Assembly: GCF_002742685.1 (NCBI RefSeq)
Contig: NZ_PEDM01000025.1
Coordinates: 1-42,632, forward strand
Reading direction: 5' to 3'
DNA from: Anoxybacillus flavithermus
Lineage (GTDB): Bacteria > Bacillota > Bacilli > Bacillales > Anoxybacillaceae
Length of the DNA stretch: 42,632 bases
Positions within the stretch are counted from its first letter, which is position 1. Each line of letters opens with the position of its first letter. Positions 22,457 to 31,525 of this stretch are shown here, piece after piece. A model generated the notes under the pieces. That model did no database searches. It was not told where the DNA came from and saw only the letters and a program-made list of their open reading frames with translations. The translations under genes were made by a program, and so were the position numbers.

Positions 22457-24318
22457 AGCGTGTGAAAAAATGGTTGTTGTTCGTCATTGCCATTTCGCTT
22501 ATGCTCATTGCCCCAGCACTCGTGAACCGGCATGGAGCAGAGTGGAACAATCGAACGTACGAAATGATTATGCCATACGATGAAATTGAAGTATGGTTGC
22601 AAGAAGAAAATGAAGAAGATGTATGGAAGCAACTGAAAGAGGCAGGTTTAACAACAGTTAGCGTGGAAGCAGAAACGCTCGATTCGCTTGAAAAATCAGG
22701 ACATGTCCTGCTGTTAAAGATGGATGAATTGAAACATACACTCGTTTTATTGAATGAAACGGTCGATCATCTTCCATCGCGCGGGCTTGTCGTTTATCCA
22801 CTTGATGATACGCCGATCGTTTCATTGCTACAAGAAACATTTGGTGATGATGTCAGAGCCGTACAAGTAAATGGAAAAACGTATTATATAATTGAAGGAA
22901 GTGCGAAAAAAATTGAACGCGTTCCACTCGGATACGACAAAACGAAAATTGCTCGTCTCATTGAACAAGGTTTCATGGTCGTGCTTCGTATTCCAGATGC
23001 ACGCGAGATGAACGAAGCGAGTGTACGCGTACTTCAACAAGTAGAAACGTTAAAAAATGAACATATATTTAAACTGCTTCCGACAGGAGAAGAAGTGGCT
23101 GGGTATCCAGCGGATGTCGAAAAATGGGGGGAAAGATGGAAGGAAGCAGGATATGTTTTGTTGTCAACTGAGTTTTATGAAGCAAAAGGATTGACAACAT
23201 TGGCGAAAGCGATGGCTGTGCGTGTTGTTCGCTTGCATAGCCTAAATTTAGAACAACGGAAGCCGGATGAAGCGGTCGATGTCGCTATTCGTGCCATTAA
23301 AGAGCGAAATATACGCGCGTTATTTATTCGTCCATATACATCTGCAGAGACAGTACAAAATATTGAGAAAACCGTAACAGTGATGAAGCAAATCGTTCAA
23401 CATATGCCAAGCCATTACGCGCTCGGACAAGGTGAACCGTTCGCGCCAATTGAACGCTCGAATATGGCAACGATCGGATTTATTGTTGGGGCGACAGCTT
23501 TCGTTTTTCTCGCTGTTCGTTCGCTCGTATCACCGCTATTTGCATTTGTTGCCGCAGGAGGCGCATTCGTTCTTGGGCTCGCTGGCACGGTGTTAGCAAT
23601 CGATTTAGCGTTGAAAGCACTAGCCTTGCTTGTAGCGATTGTCACGCCCGTTTATGCCGCTAAACCTTCTTCCGTTCGGGAAGGATGGCGCGGTACCTTT
23701 ATGGGATATGGTCGTGCCATTGCGATTTCGTTTGTCGGAATAAGTTGGATTGTGACGATGTTGTACGGAAATGAGTATATGGCTTATGTCGGTGAAGGGT
23801 TTCGTGGTGTCAAACTCGTTTACGTCGTTCCGCTTGTAGCGATGGTTATGCTCGTTTTACCTTCGATTATTCAAGAGCCGCTTCTTCCGTTTATAAAGCG
23901 GCTATGGAAACACCCGATTACGATCGGACATGTTGTCCTAAGTTTCTTTGTTCTAGCCTTACTAGCGTACTACGTGTTACGTTCTGGCAATGCAGGAACG
24001 GCAAGTGCGTTTGAGTTAGCTGCGAGACAAAAGTTAGAAGAATGGTTGTACGTACGTCCGCGCACGAAAGAGTTTTTGCTCGGTTTTCCAGCGTACTTGC
24101 TTGCGTTATTTGTCATAAATAAGCAAAAAAAGCTGGGGGCTATTCTCCTTATCGTTGGAACGATCGGATGGCTATCTATGATCAATACATTTACACATTT
24201 GCACATCCCACTTTTTATTTCGTTCATTCGCACGATGTATAGTCTTGGCCTTGGGTTATTGATCGGTACCGCGCTTATTTACGTATATGAGTGGGTATGG
24301 AAAAAGGTGATACGATGA
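22453..24318 (+). CDS. DUF5693 family membrane protein
   Basis: A 621-aa protein. After one N-terminal membrane helix (about residues 5-20) comes a soluble part to about 325, predicted extracellular and mixed alpha/beta. The C-terminal half has roughly eight membrane segments from about residue 335. As I recall, DUF5693 proteins are encoded next to csaB in many Bacillaceae; no biochemical role is known to me. ATG 22453 overlaps the flippase stop (ATGA) and the gene overlaps csaB likewise, so it should act with them, for example in polymer polymerisation, ligation or export. The frame is open upstream to 22111 but that part lies in the flippase gene. Confidence 0.85.
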   Translation: MKRVKKWLLFVIAISLMLIAPALVNRHGAEWNNRTYEMIMPYDEIEVWLQEENEEDVWKQLKEAGLTTVSVEAETLDSLEKSGHVLLLKMDELKHTLVLLNETVDHLPSRGLVVYPLDDTPIVSLLQETFGDDVRAVQVNGKTYYIIEGSAKKIERVPLGYDKTKIARLIEQGFMVVLRIPDAREMNEASVRVLQQVETLKNEHIFKLLPTGEEVAGYPADVEKWGERWKEAGYVLLSTEFYEAKGLTTLAKAMAVRVVRLHSLNLEQRKPDEAVDVAIRAIKERNIRALFIRPYTSAETVQNIEKTVTVMKQIVQHMPSHYALGQGEPFAPIERSNMATIGFIVGATAFVFLAVRSLVSPLFAFVAAGGAFVLGLAGTVLAIDLALKALALLVAIVTPVYAAKPSSVREGWRGTFMGYGRAIAISFVGISWIVTMLYGNEYMAYVGEGFRGVKLVYVVPLVAMVMLVLPSIIQEPLLPFIKRLWKHPITIGHVVLSFFVLALLAYYVLRSGNAGTASAFELAARQKLEEWLYVRPRTKEFLLGFPAYLLALFVINKQKKLGAILLIVGTIGWLSMINTFTHLHIPLFISFIRTMYSLGLGLLIGTALIYVYEWVWKKVIR

Positions 24319-25397
24319 ACGTTGTACTATCTGGATATTACGGTTTTCATAACGTTGGCGATGAAGCAATTTTATATGCGATTATTCAAGCTCTCCGTGC
24401 GCACGATCCAAATGTGCAAGTGACGGTGCTTTCCAACGATCCTGCCTTTACAGAAAAAACATATGGCGTTCATGCGGTGAACCGTTGGCGAATCGGCGAC
24501 ATCGTTCAAGCTCTTCGTCATAGTGACGGTTTAATTAGTGGCGGTGGGAGTTTGCTTCAAGATCAAACCGGATGGCGCAGCATTCCGTACTATACAGGAA
24601 TTATGCAAGTCGCGAAATGGTTAGGCAAGCCAGTCATCGTTTATGCGCAAGGGATGGGACCTGTCAATAAAAAGCAAAACCAATGGCTCATGAAATGGAC
24701 GTTAAATCGAGTTGATCGCCTAACGGTGCGCGATGAGCCATCTGCCGAGTTATTGAAAATGTTAGGTGTAAAAAAACCGATGACAGTCGTGCCTGATCCA
24801 GTGATGGGACTCGAGCCACCGACATCACCGACAGCTTGGTGGGAAGCACAATCGTTTACACGTCCTGTCATCGCTGTTTCAGTACGTGATTGGGCGCGCG
24901 GTCGAGATTTTGAAAGAAAAATAGCCGTTGCGCTTGATCGCTCTGTTCAAGCAGGTTTTGATGTCGTATTCATCCCTATGCACGGACATCACGATGATCA
25001 AACGTCCCGCCGCGTGTTGACCATGATGAAAGAACATGCTTTCGTTGCGCCTTACGATGCAAGCATACAAGAAAAGATGGCGATGATTGCAAGTTCGCAT
25101 TTACTTGTCGGGATGCGGTTGCACGCTTTAATTTTCGCAGCGGTCGGCCATACGCCGTTTATTGCGCTATCATACGATCCGAAAATTGACGCGTTTTCTA
25201 GTCAAGCGAATCAACCTGTATTTGCACATGTCGAAGATGATCGCTGGGACGGTGAAGCACTATTTTCATATATCCAACAATGCATGGCAGGGAGAGAAGA
25301 GCAAAAAGAAGCGATGATTCGTGCTGTAGCATCACTAAAACGAACCGCCCAACAAACCGCTAAAGAAGCACTAGCGTTGTTTCGAAATAAAAATTAG
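24315..25397 (+). CDS. csaB: Polysaccharide pyruvyl transferase CsaB
   Basis: A 360-aa cytoplasmic enzyme that adds ketal-pyruvate from phosphoenolpyruvate to the wall polymer. Pyruvylated polymer is the known ligand of SLH domains (CsaB in B. anthracis). Motifs: SGYYGFHNVGDEAILYAI at the N-terminus, ISGGGSLLQD, YAQGMGP and, near the C-terminus, LVGMRLHALIFA. Last gene of the operon, overlapping the DUF5693 gene by ATGA and followed by a terminator. An SLH-domain protein is encoded at 40959 in this window. Confidence 0.94.
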   Translation: MNVVLSGYYGFHNVGDEAILYAIIQALRAHDPNVQVTVLSNDPAFTEKTYGVHAVNRWRIGDIVQALRHSDGLISGGGSLLQDQTGWRSIPYYTGIMQVAKWLGKPVIVYAQGMGPVNKKQNQWLMKWTLNRVDRLTVRDEPSAELLKMLGVKKPMTVVPDPVMGLEPPTSPTAWWEAQSFTRPVIAVSVRDWARGRDFERKIAVALDRSVQAGFDVVFIPMHGHHDDQTSRRVLTMMKEHAFVAPYDASIQEKMAMIASSHLLVGMRLHALIFAAVGHTPFIALSYDPKIDAFSSQANQPVFAHVEDDRWDGEALFSYIQQCMAGREEQKEAMIRAVASLKRTAQQTAKEALALFRNKN

Positions 25398-25425
25398 GTC
25401 TAATGGCCTAATTTTTATTTTTTTT
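25388..25425 (+). terminator. Terminator of the tagA-csaB operon
   Basis: AAAATTAGG pairs with CCTAATTTT over an 8-nt loop around 25390-25416, followed by a long T-rich tract. Confidence 0.8.
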
Positions 25426-25503
25426 ATATAATTTTTACGAATCGTCTGATAAAATAGAAAACAATACACACATCTTGTTTTCGTAAGGAGCGTGGATGAG
25501 GCA

Positions 25504-27600
25504 GTGTTTACGTTAGGAAAAAAATTACTGAATCGCTTGCCTTTTAGTAAAAAGTTCGTGTTGTTAGCAACGATTTTTATGTTTACATTGTTTGCAGTCA
25601 GCGTCTTATACGTTCGACTGTTGATACATAAAGAAACGTTTATTGAGAAAGAACAACAAGGCATCGCATACATCGCTCCGATGATTGATGCGATGTATGG
25701 CATACAAAAACATCGCGAATATACGACGACCGTTCTTCTTGGCCATGGGGATGAAGCGAACGTTGCCGAAGCACAAAAAATGATAAAAAAATCGATGGCG
25801 ATGATGCAAACGGCTCATAAACAACAACAAGCGTCGTTTATTGAGGAAGAGCAATGGAAACAACTTTTGCAACAAATGAATGACATACAAGAAAATTGGA
25901 AAACGTTCACTGTATCTGAAGCGACGAAACGTCATAATGCGCTCATTTACGACTTGCAAAAAATGTTGCTCCACATTGCAGATCGTTCCAACGTATCGCT
26001 TGATAACGATATGAACAATCATTATTTAGCGCGTCTTGTAGTTGAACAAGTTCCGTTGCTTACGGAAATGATCGGAGGAGCACAATCGTTTGCGGCAGAG
26101 CTAACGTTAAAAAGCGAATTGTACGAAATCGAACGTTCGAAAATGACGTATTGGACGAACGTATTAGAAACAGCGATGCAAACCGTTAGCCGTTCGACCG
26201 CGCCGCTTTTTGTCGATGATGAACCGATGCGTAAAAAAGTGCAACAATACAACGACGTCATCTCGACAGATTTATTAAGCATGGTGAGCTTGTTTCAACG
26301 TGAATTTTTACAAACAAATCATATTTCGTTAACGTCCGTTCAGCTATATGAGAAAACGAACGATGCGTTTGAAAAATTACATGAGCTTTCTCGCTTTTCA
26401 CTAGTTGCGTTCCAAAACCATTTACAACATGAATATGAGGCAGTCATGTTTGAAAAATGGGTAACAATTGGTGCGGGTTCACTTGCGGTGGCGGTTGTCA
26501 TTTACTTATTTATCGCTTTTTATATGGCGGTGCGCGAACAAATTGCAACAATTGAACAAGCGAGCATGCAAGCGGCAAGCGGCGATTTAACGGTGCAATT
26601 GTCCGTTGCATCGAACGACGAATTTGCACACATTGCCCGCTCATTTCAATCGCTTATTGCTTCATTCCGTTCGATGATTGGCGCTAACCAACAATTGACG
26701 CAAGATGTGTCTGCATCAGCCCAAGAATTGACGGCAATTACAGAAGAAGCGGCACACGCAATGGAACAAGTCGGTGCAACGATGGAAGAAGTGGCTGCCG
26801 GATCGAGCAAGCAGCGCATGTGGGCGCAACAAAACGTCGAGGCTGTTCATACGCTTGTTGAGGATACAAATTACATTTTATCTCGCTCACAACAAGCAGC
26901 AGAAGCGGCGCGGGCGATGACGAGCGAAGCGGAAAAAGGAACGGCAGCGATGGATAAAATGATCGAACAAATGAAAACGATGAATGATTTCATTACGCAA
27001 TCAAGCGAATGGATTCAAGCGTTGCATCAACGTTCCGCTGACATTGCCCAAATGGCGACGATGATTACAAATATTGCGGATCAAACGAATTTGCTCGCGT
27101 TAAATGCAGCGATCGAAGCGGCGCGCGCAGGTGAGCACGGACGCGGATTTGCCGTCGTGGCGGATGAAGTACGGAAGCTGGCGGAACAATCAGCGTTATC
27201 CGCTAAACAAATACGCGAATTGTTACAAGAAGTACAAACAGATACAGCACAATCGGTCGAGGCGATGCAACATGTGCGACATGAATCAGAAAAAAGTATG
27301 ACATTAGCGCGTGAAGCAGATAAGACGTTCGACCGCATTCAACAAACGACAAGTGACGTCATGGTACAAATGGACGATGTCGCTCAAAAAATAGCAGTAA
27401 TGACGGGCGCATTTGACGAGCTTGCCTTGACGATGAAAGAGACAGAAACGATCGCACAAGAAGCAGAACGACAAACACAAACGGCGGCAGCAGCCCACGA
27501 ACAACTACTTTCTGCCGTTCAAGAAATTGCTGCAAATGTGCAAACATTAAGCGATAAAGCGCAACATTTAGCGGAAAAAGGGAAGCAATTTACTGTATAA
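25504..27600 (+). CDS. Methyl-accepting chemotaxis protein
   Basis: About 698 aa. TM1 lies near residues 18-38, a 270-residue extracellular helical sensor follows, TM2 is near 315-335 ([19 protein letters not shown]), then a HAMP domain and the signalling coiled coil. The conserved hairpin tip reads [20 protein letters not shown] with [20 protein letters not shown] after it. It should signal through CheW/CheA; no che genes are here and there is no C-terminal CheR-binding pentapeptide. The start is unclear: AAGGAG at 25485-25490 is 1 bp from GTG 25492 and 13 bp from GTG 25504; I prefer the latter. Ligand unknown. Confidence 0.93.
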   Translation: MFTLGKKLLNRLPFSKKFVLLATIFMFTLFAVSVLYVRLLIHKETFIEKEQQGIAYIAPMIDAMYGIQKHREYTTTVLLGHGDEANVAEAQKMIKKSMAMMQTAHKQQQASFIEEEQWKQLLQQMNDIQENWKTFTVSEATKRHNALIYDLQKMLLHIADRSNVSLDNDMNNHYLARLVVEQVPLLTEMIGGAQSFAAELTLKSELYEIERSKMTYWTNVLETAMQTVSRSTAPLFVDDEPMRKKVQQYNDVISTDLLSMVSLFQREFLQTNHISLTSVQLYEKTNDAFEKLHELSRFSLVAFQNHLQHEYEAVMFEKWVTIGAGSLAVAVVIYLFIAFYMAVREQIATIEQASMQAASGDLTVQLSVASNDEFAHIARSFQSLIASFRSMIGANQQLTQDVSASAQELTAITEEAAHAMEQVGATMEEVAAGSSKQRMWAQQNVEAVHTLVEDTNYILSRSQQAAEAARAMTSEAEKGTAAMDKMIEQMKTMNDFITQSSEWIQALHQRSADIAQMATMITNIADQTNLLALNAAIEAARAGEHGRGFAVVADEVRKLAEQSALSAKQIRELLQEVQTDTAQSVEAMQHVRHESEKSMTLAREADKTFDRIQQTTSDVMVQMDDVAQKIAVMTGAFDELALTMKETETIAQEAERQTQTAAAAHEQLLSAVQEIAANVQTLSDKAQHLAEKGKQFTV

Positions 27601-27626
27601 TCTCGGGGATTCTCCGAGATTTTTTG
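27599..27626 (+). terminator. Terminator after the chemotaxis receptor gene
   Basis: AATCTCGG (27599-27606) pairs with CCGAGATT (27614-27621), 7-nt loop, T run to 27625. Confidence 0.85.
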
Positions 27627-27655
27627 TTGTTAAAATTATGAAAATTCATTATAAT
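27627..27655 (+). promoter_or_regulatory. Promoter of comK
   Basis: TTGTTA at 27627-27632, a 17-bp spacer and a perfect TATAAT at 27650-27655, 35 bp before the comK start. I see no paired AAAA-N5-TTTT ComK boxes, so autoregulation of the B. subtilis kind is not obvious. Confidence 0.6.
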
Positions 27656-27689
27656 AAAGGCGAACGTATATTTGTGAGGGGGAGTTTGG

Positions 27690-28172
27690 ATGGAACGGAT
27701 GGAAGAGTACATTATCATGGAAGAAACAGCTGCGCTTGTTCCACAATACGATTCATACGGTCGGCTTGGGACGATTGTTTATGAATTGTACAACACGTAC
27801 AAGGTAGAGCAACCGCCGAAAGAAATTATGCAACAAAGCTGCCGCTACTACGGAAGTACATATGAAGGGAAAGTACATGCAGCAAAACATATTCTCGGCA
27901 TTCGGCAAATGGTTCCAATCTCCGTTTGTGAAGCGCTTCGGCTCTACTTCTTTCCAACATGTTCTCCTGACAGCGACCGATGCATATGGATTGCACCATC
28001 CCACATCAAGACGATACAACCGTATGAAAAAAAGAAAACGAAAGTCATTTTAAAAAATAAACAAGAACTTATTGTCGATATACAAAAAGGAACGTTGGAA
28101 GGGAAAATGTATAAAACAGCGATGCTTATTTTTACTTTACAACAAAGAATGATGCATAACTATGAAAAGTAG
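27690..28172 (+). CDS. comK: Competence transcription factor ComK, short C-terminus
   Basis: A 160-aa ComK homologue, the activator of DNA-uptake genes in Bacillus. The core aligns with B. subtilis ComK: SCRYYGSTYEGK matches SCRFFGSSYAGR, FPTCSPDSDRCIWI matches the FPT...CGWI region, and GKMYKTAMLIFTLQQRM matches NQVYRTAWLRTKFQDRI. B. subtilis ComK has about 30 more residues that include the MecA-binding motif FMLYPK; here the protein stops before it and no remnant appears in the downstream DNA. It would thus lack the known ClpC/MecA degradation signal. Starts ATG 27690 with GAGGGGGAG. Confidence 0.88.
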   Translation: MERMEEYIIMEETAALVPQYDSYGRLGTIVYELYNTYKVEQPPKEIMQQSCRYYGSTYEGKVHAAKHILGIRQMVPISVCEALRLYFFPTCSPDSDRCIWIAPSHIKTIQPYEKKKTKVILKNKQELIVDIQKGTLEGKMYKTAMLIFTLQQRMMHNYEK

Positions 28173-28211
28173 TGTATAATATTTCGAGGACAGAAAGAAA
28201 AGAGGACGATC

Positions 28212-28640
28212 ATGCGAACGTTGCGAGGACATCATTTATTATGCGTACACGGCTTTCAAGGTATGGGATATAGCGAATCATTCGTAGAAAAGATGACGGA
28301 AATCGTTGCGTTTATGCGTAATGATTATATAGATGGTCCGATTCGCGTCATCGCAGCTCTTGATGAAGCGTGTTATACGTGTCCCCATCATGGGGTAGAT
28401 CGCTGTGAAGCAGATGAACAATCGAACGCTCATGTGTTGGCGATGGACCGACGTGTGCTCAAACATTTACAGCTCGAAGAAAACCGAGTATATATGAAAT
28501 CTGAGTTAATTGAACGAACGAAGCAAGCGGTTGAACCGAGTGACTTAGATGTGCTTTGTGCAGGATGTTCGTGGCTATCGTACGGCGTTTGCAAAGAAGG
28601 AATACGGGAATTGAAAAATTTTTCTGACAAAAAAGATTAA
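28212..28640 (+). CDS. DUF1284 domain-containing protein
   Basis: A 142-aa cytoplasmic protein of the DUF1284 family. It begins with RGHHLLCVHGFQGMGYS and has Cys clusters CYTCPHHGVDRC and CAGCSWLSYGVC, suitable for binding iron or an iron-sulphur cluster. Function is unknown. AGAGGACG precedes ATG 28212. It lies 39 bp after comK and is probably co-transcribed, though a TATAAT at 28176-28181 may give it its own start. Confidence 0.88.
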   Translation: MRTLRGHHLLCVHGFQGMGYSESFVEKMTEIVAFMRNDYIDGPIRVIAALDEACYTCPHHGVDRCEADEQSNAHVLAMDRRVLKHLQLEENRVYMKSELIERTKQAVEPSDLDVLCAGCSWLSYGVCKEGIRELKNFSDKKD

Positions 28641-28689
28641 AGATGTGCTATGATAATGAAATAAAATGAGAAAGAAAGGGTTATGGCAT

Positions 28690-30036
28690 ATGAAAGTAGC
28701 AAAATTCGGGGGAAGTTCTGTTGCCAATGCACAGCAATTTCAAAAAGTAGCAAACATCGTCACATCGGACGAAGCGCGCAAATTTGTCGTCGTCTCTGCG
28801 CCGGGAAAACGTTTTAAAAACGACACAAAAATGACGGATTTGTTAATTACATTAGCGAAAAAAGTCATTGAAGACGACTTGTATGAAGGGGTGCTTGCTC
28901 AAGTTGTCGCGCGCTATGACGAAATCGTGACCGATTTACATTTGTCGCGCGACATTTTAGACGTCATTTCGGCAAGTTTGCAACAAATTATTGATACGTA
29001 TGACGATCAGCCCGAGCGTTTACTTGATGCGTTAAAAGCAAGCGGAGAAGATAACAACGCCAAATTAATGGCGCACTATCTTCGCCAGCTCGGTTATGAA
29101 GCGCATTATGTCAGTCCGAAAGATGCTGGCATTTTCGTGACGGATGAACCAGGCAATGCACAAATTTTGCCTGAATCATATGAACAACTGGCAAAATTAA
29201 AAGAAAGAAGCGGTATTTTAGTCATTCCGGGCTTTTTCGGCTATTCGCGTTCAGGACATATCGTTACATTCCCACGCGGCGGTTCGGATATTACCGGTTC
29301 GATCGTTGCCGCAGGTGTTGATGCTGAGCTGTATGAAAACTTTACGGATGTCGATTCTATTTACTGTGTCAACCCATCAATCGTCGAGCATCCGTGCCAG
29401 CTAAAAGAATTAACATATCGTGAAATGCGCGAATTGTCGTATGCTGGGTTTTCCGTCTTCCACGATGAAGCGCTTGAACCTGTATACCGCCGTGGCATTC
29501 CGGTATGCGTCAAAAACACGAACAACCCTGAAGCGAAAGGGACGATGATCGTTGCAACGAGAGATCATCGCGAGCGTCCTGTCGCAGGTATTGCCAGCGA
29601 TACAGGCTTTTGTAGCATTAACGTCAGCAAATATTTAATGAACCGTGAAATCGGATTTGGGCGTCGCCTACTACAAATTTTAGAAGATGAAGGCATTTCA
29701 TATGAACATACACCATCAGGCATCGATAACATGTCTGTCATTTTACGTGAAGAACAATTAGCTGGCGATGTGGAGCGCCGCGTATTAGACCGCATTGTAA
29801 AAGAATTGCGCGTCGATGAAGTGTCGATCGAACGGGATTTAGCGCTTATTATGGTTGTCGGGGAAGGAATGGAACGCAGCGTCGGTATTGCCGCTAAAGC
29901 AACAGCCGCTTTCGCTCGCGCAAACGTCAACATCGAAATGATTAACCAAGGCTCTTCGGAAGTAAGCATGATGTTTGGCGTCAAAGCTGATGCGGTTGAA
30001 AAAGCGGTGCGCGCCTTATACGAAGTATATTTCTAA
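28690..30036 (+). CDS. Aspartate kinase
   Basis: A 448-aa aspartokinase, first step of Lys, Met, Thr and diaminopimelate synthesis. The kinase domain starts MKVAKFGGSSVANA and includes GFFGYSRSGHIVTFPRGGSD and the FTDVDSIY segment. Two ACT domains occupy about 300-448 (INVSKYLM and VVGEGMERSVGIAAKATAAF). It is a monofunctional type like B. subtilis YclM (aspartokinase III, threonine-sensitive). ATG 28690 has AAAGGG 8 bp upstream. No lysine or T-box riboswitch fits in the 49 bp before it. Confidence 0.94.
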   Translation: MKVAKFGGSSVANAQQFQKVANIVTSDEARKFVVVSAPGKRFKNDTKMTDLLITLAKKVIEDDLYEGVLAQVVARYDEIVTDLHLSRDILDVISASLQQIIDTYDDQPERLLDALKASGEDNNAKLMAHYLRQLGYEAHYVSPKDAGIFVTDEPGNAQILPESYEQLAKLKERSGILVIPGFFGYSRSGHIVTFPRGGSDITGSIVAAGVDAELYENFTDVDSIYCVNPSIVEHPCQLKELTYREMRELSYAGFSVFHDEALEPVYRRGIPVCVKNTNNPEAKGTMIVATRDHRERPVAGIASDTGFCSINVSKYLMNREIGFGRRLLQILEDEGISYEHTPSGIDNMSVILREEQLAGDVERRVLDRIVKELRVDEVSIERDLALIMVVGEGMERSVGIAAKATAAFARANVNIEMINQGSSEVSMMFGVKADAVEKAVRALYEVYF

Positions 30037-30062
30037 TCGTATAAAAATGGAATAATCGAACA

Positions 30063-30117
30063 AAATAACCATAGCACACATAAGGGAGGAAAATACATGC
30101 GCGTGCTATGGTTATTT
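30063..30117 (+). promoter_or_regulatory. 15-bp hairpin enclosing the ribosome binding site and start codon
   Basis: AAATAACCATAGCAC (30063-30077) is the exact reverse complement of 30103-30117. The 25-nt loop between holds GGGAGG (30084-30089) and the ATG at 30097, so the 3' arm is coding sequence (V-L-W-L-F). The stem would trap the initiation region in RNA. Alternatively the DNA repeat is an operator. The repeat is a direct observation; the role is inference. Confidence 0.55.
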
Positions 30118-31020
30118 ATTTATTTGTTATGCGCAACACCTGTGCAAGCGGTCATTTCTGAAGAAGCATTGCGACAATACGTGCAAGACATCGGTTGGAC
30201 GATGGACGATTTAACGCGCTATTTAGCGAAATGGAATATGACGATTAACGACTTTTCTTCGTTGGAAGCACTGAAAAAACAATTAGGCACTCCTATCACG
30301 CCTGATCGGCTTGATGCGTTGTTGCTGCAGTATGATATGACGCAAGAAGAAGCGGAAGCGCTTCTCGGGCAATTTGGCGAACAACTGCAACAGTATACGT
30401 TTATTGAAGATTTAGCGTATGCCTTATCGTTTTACCGCGACCGTTACGATGCGATGCAAGCGATGACCGACATTTTAGCGACAATTGGACTAACTGAAGA
30501 TGAAATTCGTCGTTTAGTGGAACGGACGCCTCCGTCTGCGAAACAAACGCTTGAACGTCTCGATGAACAAATGCAAACGCTCGTATTGCGTGACCCATCC
30601 AAACCGTTAACAACGCAAGAACAAAAAACGATGATTAGCCTTTGGAACGAATGGCTGTCGCTTTATCGTCTGCAAGCGAAAGTGTATGAAGTGAACGAGC
30701 ATGGACGAAAACCGATTTCATTTGAACAATTTCAAACCGCCACTGCGTCTGTTGTGATGGAATGGTATGATGATGACGGAACATTGGTGGCTGATTTATA
30801 TATTCCGTATGAGCGAATTCATTCGAGTACGCTTATTGATGCAAGTGAACAGCTCGCGCATATCGGTAAGATGGCAATTGATTTAGAAAGCGGCTTGCTT
30901 GTTGCGCGCATGCCAAAAACCGCTTCTTCATACGGAATAAACATATTGATTGGTGTCGCATTACTTTTTATAAGCTTCGTGTTATGGAAGAAGGGAAAAC
31001 GATGCGAGCCGTTGCGATAG
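30097..31020 (+). CDS. Processed acidic surface protein, sortase substrate
   Basis: A 307-aa secreted protein: a signal peptide (residues 1-18, ending VQA), an acidic helical body, and a C-terminal sorting signal with MPKTA at 272-276, a hydrophobic span (about 283-298) and KKGKR. This matches the processed acidic surface protein family with LPXTA-like motifs, which I recall as paired with a neighbouring class D sortase. The sortase gene overlaps its end. The body contains repeats around W-T/N-x-x-D-L/F motifs (GWTMDDLTRYLAKWNMTINDF). Starts ATG 30097 behind GGGAGG. Confidence 0.85.
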   Translation: MRVLWLFIYLLCATPVQAVISEEALRQYVQDIGWTMDDLTRYLAKWNMTINDFSSLEALKKQLGTPITPDRLDALLLQYDMTQEEAEALLGQFGEQLQQYTFIEDLAYALSFYRDRYDAMQAMTDILATIGLTEDEIRRLVERTPPSAKQTLERLDEQMQTLVLRDPSKPLTTQEQKTMISLWNEWLSLYRLQAKVYEVNEHGRKPISFEQFQTATASVVMEWYDDDGTLVADLYIPYERIHSSTLIDASEQLAHIGKMAIDLESGLLVARMPKTASSYGINILIGVALLFISFVLWKKGKRCEPLR

Positions 31021-31508
31021 TGCTCTTTCTTTTTAGTGCATCGTTCATTTGGGCGAATGTCTTCGGCTGGCATAAGGCGTATGAGGCGGTACAACGAAGC
31101 GACAAACCCACTGCCCAACAAGGCGATGCCATCGGTACGCTGTTTATGCCAAAACTAAACATAGCAATGCCTATTTATGAAGGGCTGCAACAGTTAAATA
31201 AAGGTGTAGCGTACGATGAACGAAGCGACCTTCCTGGTGAAGGAAACCATACGATTTTAGCAGGGCATCGTGATACAGTATTTCGCAAGCTCGTTGACAT
31301 TCAATTAGGAGATGAGTTAGTCATTCGCATGAACGATCAAACATGGACGTATGTCGTTCAGCATATTCGTATCGTGAAGCCAGATGACAAAACGGTGTTC
31401 GTCCCGAAAGCACATCCGACGCTAACGTTAATTACATGTTATCCGTTTCGCTGGATAGGGGATGCGCCGAACCGATACGTTATTATTGCCAAACAAAAAA
31501 GAGGCTGA
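31002..31508 (+). CDS. Class D sortase
   Basis: A 168-aa membrane-anchored transpeptidase. An N-terminal membrane anchor (residues 3-20) is followed by the sortase barrel with the full triad: His89 in LAGHRDT, Cys146 in TCYPF and Arg158 in APNRYVI. It should cleave the neighbouring substrate at MPKTA and join it to the wall. ATG 31002 lies inside the end of the substrate gene (19-bp overlap), with GAAGAAGGG upstream, so the two are co-expressed. Closest known relative is B. subtilis YhcS (SrtD). Confidence 0.92.
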   Translation: MRAVAIVLFLFSASFIWANVFGWHKAYEAVQRSDKPTAQQGDAIGTLFMPKLNIAMPIYEGLQQLNKGVAYDERSDLPGEGNHTILAGHRDTVFRKLVDIQLGDELVIRMNDQTWTYVVQHIRIVKPDDKTVFVPKAHPTLTLITCYPFRWIGDAPNRYVIIAKQKRG

Positions 31509-31525
31509 AACAATTAGCCTCTTTT
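31498..31525. terminator. Bidirectional terminator
   Basis: AAAGAGGCT (31498-31506) pairs with AGCCTCTTT (31516-31524). It overlaps the ends of the sortase gene and the convergent ywpF. Confidence 0.8.

Noticed and set aside
25427-25452. Sigma-D promoter for the chemotaxis receptor
   Set aside because: TCTGATAA is only partly like GCCGATAT and no TAAA lies 15 bp upstream.
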